Shown piece after piece: positions 50,201-63,100 of a stretch of DNA of 64,000 nucleotides. Location: NCBI GenBank assembly GCA_036852015.1, contig JAANDG010000095.1, positions 186,001-250,000 on the forward strand, read 5' to 3'. Every line of letters begins with the position of its first letter. Position 1 is the first letter of the stretch. Made by a program: the position numbers and the translations under genes. This DNA comes from Pelodera strongyloides. Taxonomy: Eukaryota; Nematoda; Chromadorea; Rhabditida; Rhabditidae. The notes beneath the pieces are model-generated. The model was not told the DNA's origin, made no database searches, and saw only the letters and a list, made by a program, of their open reading frames with translations.

Positions 50201-53200
50201 TAAAAAGTGAAAGAAAACTTTACAAGCAGCGGTATTTTTAGAAGAAGGACTCAGACTAGGACAATTTTTATGCGCGACGAAACGTAACATTCGGGGTTTT
50301 GAAGAGAACGATTAGAGGGCCAGGATAAAATTATGAAAATATTCAAACAGCCGTTTACTCATTCTGCTAAACACGACTTTGTCTTGCAGTACATATTCAT
50401 TCGTCGCGGGTTCATATGCTGCATAACAGAACAACGTTACGACAGAAGTTTCTCATGCTACTGCTAGGTGATGAGAGTGTTTTATCTAGCTTTTTCAACA
50501 AAGAGAAAGAGATGTGGAAAAAATTGTGCTAACTGATGTGAACACCAGGATAGCAACAATACTGTTCGGGTCTAGTAAAAGGTAAACAGTGTGCATTTCC
50601 AAATGGTTGGATCGAAGGTCACTTTCATTCCGAGAAGAAAGGCTGCCGGTATCAAATTTGCATGCGGGAGGTGTCGGCTGGAGGCAAATTGCATGCTCAT
50701 TAAAGGACCGATGCCGTAGCCAGCCAGCCGGTTGAGTAAATGGCGGGAATTTGAAAAGAACGGTCAAGTACTGTGGGAATATACACCACCATTGACAGGT
50801 GCTCAGTCAGTGACACTAACGAGTTATAATCGCCAAGGATCACCAATTAAGTGCAGGGCTGCCTGGGAAAAAAAGGAGAAAATCACACTGTCAGTAATAC
50901 ATAAGATAGTACGATTTCTCACGATGCTTCGAATGCACCTAAATAGAAAACAAGATGTTGGGTTTTATTGAAAGAGGTACTTGGGCGAATCGATTGACAT
51001 TTGGTGTGAGTTTTTGCATCTAAGACACGTACTTCAAAACCAGCCGCCGGATTAGGGGTATGCTGAAGAAGGGGTGGAAGGTGCTGGGGGTTTCTACACC
51101 ACGAAAGAATGCAGTAGGATCTTTAATAAAAAGGGTTCTGATGACGTAACAGCATGAACAAGAATAAATGCATGCATAATAACGGAGTTCAGAACCAGAA
51201 GGTTTACGATGACTACAACAAAACAGAGAAATTACCGAGGTAAGTCTGATGTTAATAATGTTTGTTTATGTTTTTTAGATTGATCAAGTGCCCTGTGAAA
51301 TAAAATATATGGGATCTGTTACAAACCTATTCTAATCACATTTTAACCAACCTCGGTTGTGAACAATTGTCAGTGTTGCCTTTGAGAGACTGCTTCCGGC
51401 GCTGTTCATTGCTGCACAAATGTATGCCCCTTCATCAGCAGGTCTGGAATCTGATACAGACAACTGTCCAGTAGAGGAGACCTTCAGACGACCATCAGCA
51501 GATACATGTCCGGGGAACAACAGGTTCTAAAATAGCAACTTTTAGCTCACTAACTTGGTAAGGGTAGTTCGAAACGCCACAGAGCAAAATGCAAAAAATT
51601 GTTTAAGTCATGATACTGCGCGGTACAGCTGATCTTGAGGAAGCTTTGATTGACTCATAAAATAAAACAAGAGCTTTGGGGGTTCCACACCAAATTAGAA
51701 TAATATAGAGACTGTTAATGAGCAAGGAAATCGAAGAGTTGGGTTTTGGGGGGACACACTAAATTGATACTTCCTCGACTGGAAGTCGCAGCAAACAAAC
51801 AATACCCCAATTGCCTTTTGACGAAATTTCCCACGTTTCAGCATCAATTGCACCTGTCAGAATTACGTCAACATTGATAAATCGTCTCCTAATGAACACT
51901 ATCTTTATACTTAATGACTAACTTTCTTTTAGGTTATGCTTATATAATAGCAGTAATTAATAGCCATGTACAAGCTTGCAAAAAATGAACATTGGGTAAC
52001 CATGACTATGCTCACTTGCTGTCCTTCTCGACTCCAGAAAAGTGCGGGTTGTGGTTGACCAGCTGCTGCACATTCAAACACTGCTTCTTCTCCTTGTTTA
52101 ATGCTAACATCAGAAGGTTTGACACTGAAGGTTGGCGGCGCTTGGACGCGCATTCTGAAAGAGAGAAATTGTAAGATGATGAAGAAAAATACTTACTACA
52201 AGCAAATATCAAATGATGATCGATTCCAATCGTTCTATTCAAAACAAACATAGTTCTTTAACGGAAGCACCGTAAGTACCTCGCTGAACTTTCGATGGAC
52301 CCTGCAGGGTTTCTGGCAAAGCACACGTATTCTCCTTCGTCGGAAGGTTGTACACGATCAATTCTCAGTCCTCGGTTATCTTTTGCTATGTAGGCCCGAT
52401 TCACTGGCATCTGCTCGTTGCGCTTCTTCCAACTAATCTGAGGTTGTGGTTCTCCTGTAATGAAAATACATAAGACTGAAATTAATTTTTTGAACTGAAC
52501 ATGTTTTCAGAATATTTGATTCGGAGTTATTCTCTGGATTCGAATAAAGGCCTGGTAGTCAAATACAATACGAGATATGCTAGGAAAGGAAATAAACTCG
52601 TTGTGTGTAAAAAAAAAACAGACCGGAAACTCTGCAGTCAAACAGCACTGATGCTCCGACTTCCACGGTGATATCCTTGGGCTCTTGCTGAAATAATTTT
52701 AGTCCATCTTCATATATTCAACCGCGTACTTTTTTGTCAAACCACAGAAACTGAATGGGAAGCTTGCATGTGAAAGTTTTATTGCAAAAGTGCATCGAAC
52801 CCACCAGGAACTTTGGTTTTTCATAAACGGAGAGTCGCGCTGGCGGGCTGACCCTCTCGCCAACCATATTGGCTGCCACGCATTGGTACGTACCGGAATC
52901 AGAGTGTTGCACCTAAAAGCGCGACTTTGCATTATTAGCTGTTTAGGCTTCATTCGCAATGTCGCTTTGATAGTCACGCCAATAATTAGTTTGCGAATAG
53001 AGATGACACATGAAAAAAGCGACAAAACTGTTTAGTTTAAAGTACTTACCGGCTCGATAATCAAGTTCCCGTCGGGATGCAGAGAAAGACGACGATCGTC
53101 AGTGATTTTCAACTCTTGATCGTCCTTTTTCCAACTGACCACCGGATCAGGGAAACCTTTCGGTGGTGAACATTCCAACACAGCTTTCTCACCAGATAGT

Positions 53201-56200
53201 GCCTGAAGTGATTTAATAATGAACATCCAGAAAAATGGAGAATGATGCGAAAAGAGCCAGTCTGAGCATTATACATTATTAATATGTTATGGATTTTACT
53301 CAAGCGTTCCTATTGTTGTTAGTTAATAAAGGTTTATATAAAGTAGCTAGGTACCTGGACGTTCTTTGGCCTCGTCCTGAATTCGTCCCTTAACATTGCA
53401 ATCCTTAGATTCGCTTCCCGTGACTGTGCTTCTCCAGTTTCAGTGCGAGCCACACAGTGATAGGAACCAGAATCACCATCCTTGCCATTCTTCCCTGGAA
53501 AAATAATATTCAATTTGTTTTCAGGTAAAAAATAACAGAGTCAATGTTAAAACAAGTGGTTGTGTTCCCTGTGCAAGGTGATTTCTGAAACTCACCACTG
53601 CTCACTTTCAGCAAGAACAAGGCACCGGTGTCGAGAATTATTCTGTGCGAATTGACCTGATCCTTATTCGTTGTCACCTGAAAGAAAATAGCGTATTTGA
53701 AAATAAAAATGTTGTCAGAAAAAAAACAAGTGGAAATCAATGAAGAGCTCTCAACTATATTGTTTACCTGAACACCATCCTTGTACCATGTGATATTTGC
53801 TGTAGCGGGTCGTGCTGCACAGTTTAATGTGGCAGGCGATCCTTTTGAGACAATCACGTCAAGGGGATGCTCGATAATGATTGGGGTTTCTAAAGAACAA
53901 ACATTAATCAGTATTTGGTTTATCAACAAACATTAATCAGTATTTGGTTTATTCCTCAGTGCACTTTAAACGACTCAGAGTTTAATAGAGTTTATTAAAG
54001 ACTTCGGCAAGGATCAAAATGTTTTCAGAGACTCGATTACTTTTACTAAGCCGATGTTAATATGCAGTATCAAGTATTTTCTAAGAAATGCAACCCCTCC
54101 CCATTTCAGTATGGTTTTGTTTTGGCCACCCTTCCATTTCCACTTCTCTTAACGCCTGAATTTCCAAAGTGTCTACAAAATGGGCCATAAAAAGGCGTTA
54201 GCGCTAGTGTAATCGAGATGTCGGTGTCCTCACATCCAGGTGTCCAAAACACTTTAAATGATTATAAAACAGATCGCAAAATCAGGAAATTCACTGTTAC
54301 ACATATCCAATGAAATTGTACGTAACTTGCTTTTCGCTAATGTCGGACCAGTTAGGAGGTATATTTTGAGTCTATCCAAGCACTTCCGGCGTAGTTAGAG
54401 AGCAAGTATACCAACCTGGTTCATTTATGCAATTAGGTTGTAAACGTAGTAGGGATAGTGCTTAGGTTCAGGCGACGTTTCCACAATCGTTTTTCTTATT
54501 CTATTAACCAGATTTAAGATTCGTGTTTTAAACAGAGCACTTCGTTCTCATCCCCGCTCTCTCCCAGTACCCCACAATTAGTTATTTTATTCGAATGATC
54601 TAGTGTGAGAGGAAGTCAATTACACCGGTCGGTCAATGGTGGCCACTTATCCGTTGCTTTGAAAAATCACGGTCTGCCAAAGCTGGCAACCCTGCAGGTG
54701 CCATGTGGATTAAAGGAAACAACAACAATGCAGCTGCTTTTGGGCATATAAGAAACATTGATCTGTCTTCATAAGAATAATTGTTCAGCCCTTTAATATG
54801 CCCTTCAAATGGTCCACAACCAAGTTACTTCCTCATTTGTTCGTGATCTGCGAGTAACCATGACAGGTGTGCGTGGGAGAGTACGCCCAAACATGAAGCA
54901 AGAAATTTGATCTTGCTCGGTTGCAATTACCCTGAGTGCTCTCGTTTGGTGGTGTGCTTAACAATAAGTGGCAGCCATATTGGGAGATTGAGCCAAGCAG
55001 AGCGGAATTGTTACCCTCCACAACATGTTGTGCGCACTTCCAAAATTATCCACAAACTTCATATAACTATGGAAGTTTCCTGACATCCTTATCAAGAACT
55101 TCCCTATGGTCGTTTGTTAAATCCGCATATTCGTGAGGTAACTGTTCAACCCATGAGCACAATTAGTTCCATCCTGAACACAGCTCACGCACAGCCCTTT
55201 CTCGTTAAGTGTATGCAAATTTACGTGTGACAAGTCAACGCATAGAGGCAGAGCCTAGTTCCTGAGTCAATTACTCAATTGGGATCCTCCCCCTTCGGAA
55301 AGGGTGCTAAGCGGAGAACTCCCAGGAGAGTTGTTCAACATATAGGATAAGAATAGAAGAAACCATAGGTGATTGATTTCCACACTAAGAAATAGTAGAG
55401 AAAATAGAACAAGTAGTATGTCAGGATAACCGGCCAATACTAGTCGATCCTATAACTTGACGACGATTTCGCTGGAGCACGTTCTTCACGAAAAAAAATT
55501 AAGACGCGCCCCCGTACATTCTTCTCATTTCCGGAAGATACACCTTTGCGCTTAATCTTTTTAAGGTAAGACGGAACTTTGAGAACTTCCAGGAAAAGAA
55601 AAATTCAAAGAGCAAGCATACGCTCCTTTTGCCGAAACAGATAAAAGAACGTCAGATGAGATTGCCGTTGCCCAATTAAAGATAATATATGCGCATTTTC
55701 AACGAGCATAAAAAATTCAACCCTGATATTTGGAATACATCAGCATAGCTGTCTCCAGCCGTTCACTTGTTCTTCGAGTTCGAGGTCAAGCACTGGTAAT
55801 TAGCAGCGAGAACAGCGTGTGCACAACACGCAAACACTACACGATAATTATTGTCCAATTCATCGCGATAATTAATCAGACGACGAGGGGATATATTCAG
55901 GCGAATACCGCACTACGCGTGGACAACAGAAAAGCTACAACAAATAATCAAATTCTGTGTCCCAATGCGCTAAAACCCGATATTTGCGCCAAGTTTAAGA
56001 AAGTATTATTTCAAAACATTCAGATCAGTCTAACAGTGTGCATGTCACTGCGGGAACAACGCCTGACGAACGTTCATACGTTTTTAGCGTAAATTCACAA
56101 GAATCAAAGAACCAAGGGTACCAACTATCCATCACAATATAGTCCACCTTTTCTAATTGGACAGAAATCTTTCCTTACGTATACGCCACTTTTACTATTT

Positions 56201-57186
56201 TCAATATGAAATTGTCGACAAATGGAGGAAAAACAATAATTAGCCTAATTATCTCACTTCTTTAGATAATTCCCTGAAGTGACTTGTAAATGGTAAGAAG
56301 AGAGTCATTGTTCCCCACACAGGCTGCCACTATGTCTCTCTCTATACCCAGCCACTTCGTATAATCAAGAACTGAGAGACGGAGAGAAAGAGACCCTAAT
56401 TGGCCTTAACTCTCGAGAAGACGATAGGACCATGTGCCAGATGTCCTCAGTGCATTTATGTACACCAATTCGCCGTCCAATATCGAACACGACTAGAGCA
56501 ATAAATAAAGCCGCAGCGACCGCGAATAGACCTGTAGTTGGCCTCTGACATAGGTAAATAATGCCCTAGAAACACAGCCGTATGCTTTACGATGAATGTT
56601 GTGCGTTGCAAGATTTCCAAGTCTACCAAATTCTTAATGTGAGAGTATTTCCTTTGATGTTTTATCAGTTCTAACCCCTCGGTGCTTCTACAAGGTGAAC
56701 AATGATAGATTATCCGGTAAGTGGCATGTTGGATGAGCCGACTACTCCCCTATGCGGGAACTAGATATGCGACTAGATATTGACCGGTAAGAGTAGATAA
56801 TGGGACGAGATTTGACGTGTATGAGAATATCCGAAGGGAGCGAGTAGATGGTATCAATCTGTTTGAAGGGCGGCAGTCACTCAAACACCTTATGGCATAC
56901 CAGCGAAAGACGAAAGAGAGAACTCGGAGATTATGAACTGAGCGTATTGAGATGAATCGACCGCAGAAATAGATGTCGAGTAAGACAAAGTGCTTTACTA
57001 GTTAAGTCAAATGGAAAAATGATCGATCTCTCAAATTAACGAACGTCAGAAGAAATGAAGATTACATGCACAAGTCTTGTAAACCGAAAGTTAAAAAAAC
57101 TGACCTGAGTGAACATAACGTACAACTCCGAGTAGTAAAATACTTATATATAGCCCATTATATGGGACATTCTTGAATGTTTTCAT
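36175..57186 (-). CDS. sax-3: SAX-3 / Roundabout (Robo) axon-guidance receptor, 28 exons, 1243 aa
   Basis: Receptor for Slit in axon guidance and cell migration. Exons on minus: 57186-57105, 53889-53768, 53677-53596, 53494-53355, 53202-53050, 52912-52805, 52687-52624, 52454-52280, 52154-52016, 51526-51352, 41886-41801, 41583-41465, 41251-41169, 41004-40904, 40793-40704, 40517-40352, 40173-39981, 39829-39681, 39533-39246, 39090-38918, 38823-38714, 38230-38050, 37854-37721, 37495-37348, 37153-37064, 36925-36769, 36643-36482, 36236-36175. All phases agree. Domains: signal peptide (exon 1), five Ig domains (IIIEHPLDVIVSKGSPATLNC starts Ig1), three fibronectin III domains (from exon 14), a transmembrane helix at about 865-888, and a 355-residue tail with PYATTTLVM (CC1-like, near 1000) and IPPPPP at 1103-1108 (Ena-binding CC2-like). 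C. elegans SAX-3 is about 1273 aa. Exon 1 is assigned by signal peptide and phase; the 10th intron is 9.5 kb. Confidence 0.95.
41432..41453. repeat. TA dinucleotide microsatellite in a sax-3 intron
   Basis: A run of about 11 TA units following a poly-A run, 12 bases downstream on + of which the donor of the 12th sax-3 exon lies. It is probably length-variable. Confidence 0.8.
47214..47246 (+). repeat. GA dinucleotide microsatellite
   Basis: An uninterrupted run of about 16 GA units in the large sax-3 intron. A shorter related run is at 46888-46910. Confidence 0.9.
47655..47733. mobile_element. Short hairpin (MITE-like or structured element) in sax-3 intron 10
   Basis: TACGTTTGTAAAATTCCCTA and the reverse complement of TAGGGAATTTGACAAACGTA pair, with the arms extended to 27 bases (CTAGTACGAC/GTCGTACTAG) around a 25-base loop. 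There is only one mismatch pair region near the middle. It has no coding capacity. Confidence 0.65.
53896..53953. repeat. Tandem duplication next to the sax-3 Ig1 exon acceptor
   Basis: A unit of about 29 bases (AACATTAATCAGTATTTGGT in its core) is present twice, directly intron-side of the splice acceptor at 53890. It lies in the region expected to hold the branch and polypyrimidine sequence on minus. Confidence 0.8.
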
Positions 57187-60100
57187 TGTCAGTTGACGGG
57201 TCAGTACCGCATTGTAGTACGCACGCTTGAGAAAATCCCTGAGCCTGCTTGTTTTGCCCTGCAATACACGAAAATATAATAAGAAAACATAAGCAAGAAG
57301 AAAATCTGACAAGGTATGCGATTCATCGAGAATTCTAAATTGGAAAAGGAAATGTACATCAACTAAAAAACAGGTGTATTTGGTTGATCGCCTTAAATGC
57401 ACGACGCATGGGCAAAAATATGCGGGTTACGAGAAAATTGGATGAAAAAGAGGTGCATGCGAAAGCACAAATATGGCTAGTACGAAAAGGACGAGAAAGG
57501 GAGAACAACAAACCAAAAGGAACAAAAGTGTAAACAACGAAAAAATAAAACAATAAGCAAACAGCTATTTCGATAACCTAACGAAGCATATTGCCAGGCG
57601 AAAAAGTAACTTTTGGAAGAATTTTTAGTAGGATGATAGTAGCGGGACAGCTAAATCATCAACGCATGAAAATTTCCACAAAGTGCAAGTCGAATCTTTT
57701 CTTCAAATAAACTCTCAAAGTGGGAACTGCTGTTTGAGGAAAGGAAGGTTCAATTCGGCTCGTTAAAAAAGCTCATCAAACTCAAAATGATCTCCAACAC
57801 GATGCAATAACGACCACGTAAACAGAAATAAAAAAGGGTATTTCAATTCTGAAAAATTAACTATTTTAATAATTGTATAGAAGAATAAAAAATTTTTTAT
57901 GATCGTCTCAACCGTAAGAATGCAAACTTTAGCTAGTTTGGAAAATGTATTGTGTTAAACGTAAAAATTATTCGACTGGTGAAAAACGGAGGAAAAATGC
58001 ACAAAAGTGTTGGGTAACCGCATGAAAGATATGCCGCAAAGAAGACGAGAATGCATAATCAGATTTGTCGAGTTTTGAGAGCAACACGGGAATTTTGCGA
58101 AGAGAAAATCAGTAAAAGGATGTTCAACATTGGAGGAAAACCAAATTTGCGTGGAATTCTGAACAAAGGGAATATGGTAACTGAAACGGGAACTACTTGC
58201 ATAAAAAGCTTGCGAGTATGAAACAGCTTACTCGAATGTATGAAAAGTAGGTTCTAAAAATTATACGAGATGTAGTTTTCTCTATGCGAAGAAACAAATG
58301 CCCATAATAAACTGGAGAAGGTTGAAATGCAAGCATATTACGATGACAGAGTTCTTACGCAACGAATTGTGAGGACGGCACGCATTCAATCAAATGCACA
58401 CGGCAAAATCCAACGGCTCGACCCTTTTTAGCCGTTTCAATTATAGGAGAAGTGGGCATATGAGATTATGACTTGAAGGATGAGGACATTCCACGTATAC
58501 GCAAGTTTATAGCTTTGCTCGATAAAAAGAACTATTTCTACAAAACGACCATTGACACCGTCGCTTGAACACTCACTCCTAAATGTAAGTTAGTGAGGAA
58601 CTGATGTCCCAGTTGCATGTCCAAAATGTTCCCCTCAATGCGGGTTGGCACGAGTACGTAGTACATTCATCCTAATGTCGTTGAAATGTAGTCGTTTAGT
58701 GCGCGATTGCTCCGTTTTCTGCCAATTGCTTTTCAATGAATGGCAAATGCATCCCCAAACAAGGGGATCGCAGGGGTATCTCCTCCGTCCATGTGGTGTT
58801 GAAAATGAGGTGATAAATCACTGGTTCAACGCTACACACAACGCAGTTACACACATCTTGAGGTTCGAGGTTCATGATTAAAGTCCTGGAACTGTAAGAG
58901 GACGTCTGTGGCGTATAAACTAGAATGGAAGCATAGTATTTCAGCTTTAGGAAAAAATATTATTGTGAATTCAGGCATAGAGTTCATAAAAAATGGCAGG
59001 AGGAATACAGGGTAGCACTTGCTAACCGCCATCCTGTTAACGAGCCAATTCAACATGTGTTTCCTATTGAATGGACAATGATTAATGAGTTTTTGGGGAG
59101 ATAATCGGTGTGCTGGATTTCTGTCAAAATATAAATTGCCCAATGCGATCATATCCTATCTGTTTCTTTGTCAAAGAATATGGGAAAACACTAACACTAA
59201 GATTTTACCTCCTGTGAAAAAACACTCACAAACACTCACATTTAGAGCGTCAACAAGGAGAAACAAAAAGTTGATCTACATACAAAATTCCCAAGTAATT
59301 AAAAAGAAATATACGATATGAGGTATGTTGACCGTTGCTAGGGATGTTATGTTACAAGATCACTGAACTGGAAAGAACAGTTCAAAACAATGGAAATAAA
59401 AGAGCCGAATAAGATAGCCAAAAACGGTCTGCAAGATTGAAATTGTGTCGGTGGGTAACCAAGCCCATGTTATAAATTTGGGGTGCTGTTGTGTGAATAA
59501 TTAGTTGGTATGCGAGGGTAGAAGGTGAAATTAGTGTCCAGTGGGGCGGGGATCGATCGTGGCAGAGTGCCCAGGGAAGGTCCCAGAGTCCCTTACTCCA
59601 AAAGGAGCCAGGTGGGGGAAACCATACGCAGGAAGAACATAGGGAATGCTCTAGGAATAAGATTTGGCGGCTTACGTGTTGGCACAGCGAATCGGCAACA
59701 AGATTCTTTTATAGACTATTTACACTTAACTAATACCCGTGTCTAGCATTCACACAAAAGCGGAGCTATGCTTACCGAAATGAAGAAGCGGCTACTTTGC
59801 TGCATTTCAATAAATACCTTTCAAAATAAAGTTTCGCGATTCCTTTCTTAAGAATGAACTTGAAATGAGTTCATTCGTTTACAAACAAGTTTAGAAGGTT
59901 ATAGTACGTTTTTCGTGAAAAATTGTCATTAGGGTGTCATGTCATTACATACTGGCGATATTATTAGTTAGGATTGTGTGAGTATAGGCATGCCACCCTC
60001 AAAAACACTCATCGGTTTCCCAGAATAAATAAAAGATTCCGGCTGCCGAGACCCGCTCTTTTAGTAGCATTTTTAATGAAGTTTGGACGCATTAGTGGGA

Positions 60101-63100
60101 TTAAAGCCCACAGTATAACTATATATGTATATTTGCTTGGCTTTGGGTAGAAACAAATTGTAGCAAAGTACAAAAATAAGAACGTAAATAATTGAAGTTT
60201 GCATTATAACTCGCGAAAACTGCAACACCTCCAAAATTGCTAATCCGTGTTTTTAGCTTCAAACCGATCACTAATAAAAAAATAAATATAAATTGTTGCA
60301 TCTCTAGCAAGTATGGCAGATATGCAATATTCTGAACATTGTAAAAATTCCTACTCTCAAACTAAGCGTTACGTGCACTGAAAAGAAAGGTTCGTATTTA
60401 CGAAGAGTCAAATAGTCGAGTACTGGTGATTGGAGGTTACAAAGCAGTCAGTCCATGGGGAGAATTATGGGGTGCAGATCTTTCCTTCCTTTCCCTGTAT
60501 AACCCCCACTGAGCCGTCCATCTGACACCTTGTGCGGACTAAGAACGGCTACTTAATCACCGGCTATGCATTCTTAACGGTTGACATTTCCGGATATACA
60601 AAATCGAATGGCACATCCTACTTAAGTCAAGGAAAATGGAGGTTAGTTGTAAAAACAACTTCACAGCTCGTTGAACAACAGGAACATAGACATTGGGGAC
60701 ACATTTACTTTGGGAAAAGCTGTGATTTTAGAAAGGTAGTGTTTATGTCTGGGATGTGTCGATGACGTGTAAGTCTATTTAGTGTGACAAGGCGTGACGG
60801 ACTGGGATTTCTTTCAACGGATATAGTCGAATGAAAGAGATGTGCAGTGAAAAAGGCGCGGGAATTAACAGGCTCACACTAATCCAACGCTTTTCACACA
60901 CACTCGCAAAGGTTGAATGGGATTCTATCAAGAAAAAATCTGGAAGGAAGTTTGAATGCAACGCGAGAGCAATTTACTTCGGGTATCAAATGGATATACA
61001 TATTATTTCAAACGTGGACCGAAAAAGAGGAAACAAAGAATTCCCCTGATTGAACGTGAAAGGATAAAATAACAAAAGAACAGTGAACGGGACAGAATGC
61101 GACACCGATATCTGTCTATTCATTTGTTGTAAATTCGGTAATCGAAAAAAGAATCACGGAGATACGGAGCGTTTTAAAAGACAAAGAGTGGATATTAATA
61201 CTAAGTTGGCAAACGGTAAATTAATCCCAATTTCGGTGGAAGCGCTTCCTTCGAAATTTAACTCTGCTCTGAGGCGAGGCGACATACCAGAATCTAAGAC
61301 TAGCAACGTAAGGCCAGCAACGTAGTGCATATGTCAAAACATAATATGAATTGAATGAAAGCTGCAGCGAAAACAAGTGCACTGATATTTCGTACATTGG
61401 AATTGTTGGATTGGAATGGGTGCTCTAGCTGTCAAATACGGGGGGTATTTTTAGTGCAGCGAACTGTGAGCGGCCTTCACTTTTACCATTTACAACTGGC
61501 GCGCGAATGGGACAACCACACTGCAATGAGTATTAACGCAGGATGAGGAATGACTTTGATCAATATTGAAGCAAACAATATTTATATCTATTTCAGAGCG
61601 CAGACCTCCAGAATAAACATATTAAACAACTAAATGCAACGAAGGCCAAAGATTACCAGAACCAGCTTACTGTCATGATTTAACAGATCAGTGAAGTCAA
61701 GTTCGTGGAATGGGAAGAAAAGATGGAGAGGAAGCAGAGATAGAAAATAAAGCACAATGAGTGAAGCAACTAGTCACTCTTATTTACCTCAAGAAACCGC
61801 ATGGGAACACACAAAGAGCTCCTCGAACGAGTAAGCTTGGAAATATGTACTCACTATAAAGTTCCAAAAAATCATTTGCCATTAGCACGGAATCACTTTA
61901 CGCTAACTGAAAACAACCATTGTACAAGACAAAAAAAAGAAAGCGCAACTTTGCGATACGCAACTAAAATACAATACCGGAAAGGTCAAAAGCCTTTTGT
62001 CAAAACGTAATTTAACAAATCTCGGTGTCGGCTTTCCCCTTGATTGGCAGTCTTGAGGTGTGAGCACCAATTGTCATAATCATTAATCATCGAGTGGCCG
62101 ATTCTCCACTCGCACCGATAATTAGCGGCCGATTCAAAAAGTTGTACTGGGCACTCTTCGTGAAAAAGAGCGGAAAGAAGGAATCAGGGTATGCGGAGAG
62201 GAGAAAGAGAGAAAGCATTGGACACCCTCCTCCTGGAACTATAGAGAATGGTCATAAAATAAGTGAACGAATAAAGCGACCAATATTTATGGGGTGTGTG
62301 CTAGAGGTGACAGGTGGTACTCGCTTGTACAATAAAGAGTCAAAGGCAAATTTTGCCGAACGTAACGCTTTTGATGCATTTATTAAAAAATTGTCTGCTG
62401 TATTCATCCAGAACTTGAAATACATCGAGGTTAAAAATAACTTGTGAGTTTATTTACACCTATAATTTGTTGGCCAAAATGCTGCCTTGCCCTACAACAA
62501 GTTTGTTTGTTTTAGACAAATGGACATATAAGGTTGTCACTGGCAGATGCCATTTGTCTGTGCCCAGAAGGAGTCAAATTCGTGTGTCCATAAGGCCATT
62601 TGGGCATTACATATACGGGGGAGCGCATGGGCGACGGGAATACATACAATGGATGTATGTATACAAGACACCTGATAGGGAATGTATTACCCAGTCAGGG
62701 ATAATATGCATCAAGAGAAGACAAATGGAAAGGTGCATTTCTATAGAGCTGACGAATGAATAGTTAATCCGAAGAAATACTTGTGAAAACCCATGTCAGG
62801 AAAGTAAGATTAGATAAATAAATAAATAAGGTGACAAGGTAGATAAACAAGATGTTACTTAAAGGTAATTCTCACAGCATAAAAGGGATTACTGTTCGAA
62901 TAGTGCCTACAACTTGGAACCACTGAAGCATATTAGAAAAACTAAATGATGGATTTACACGCTTTCAGTTCTCCTGAAAATTTAATTGGTCTATGTCTCA
63001 AGGAGGAAAATCACAAATATTTCCTATCTTGATTTGTAATCTGAATGAGAAGGAAAGTGTGACACCCGATTGATATCTAGAAATAAAGGAACACAATGGA

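Larger units (their letters stand above)
41887..51351. other. 9.5-kb intron 10 of sax-3/robo
   Basis: This intron separates the end of Ig4 from the start of Ig5. The + strand is visibly purine-rich over long stretches, with GA runs at 44262-44275, 46888-46910 and 47214-47246, so the transcribed strand's sense sequence is pyrimidine-rich. It contains a hairpin element at 47655-47733 and two signal-peptide-like open segments with phase-1 donors (42159-42081 and 44816-44723), discussed as possible alternative first exons. No nested gene is otherwise supported. Confidence 0.6.

Noticed and set aside
49878..50290. Overlapping 110- and 114-codon open frames on opposite strands in sax-3 intron 10
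   Set aside because: Neither has a domain, signal peptide or splice context; opposite-strand overlap and low complexity suggest chance.
59525..59746. G-rich 73-codon open frame on +
   Set aside because: No recognisable domain; locally G-rich sequence may be a repeat fragment but no second copy is in the window.
62094..62447. 117-codon open frame on +
   Set aside because: The basic Lys/Arg/Glu-rich translation reflects the purine-rich base composition; no homology or neighbouring exon found.
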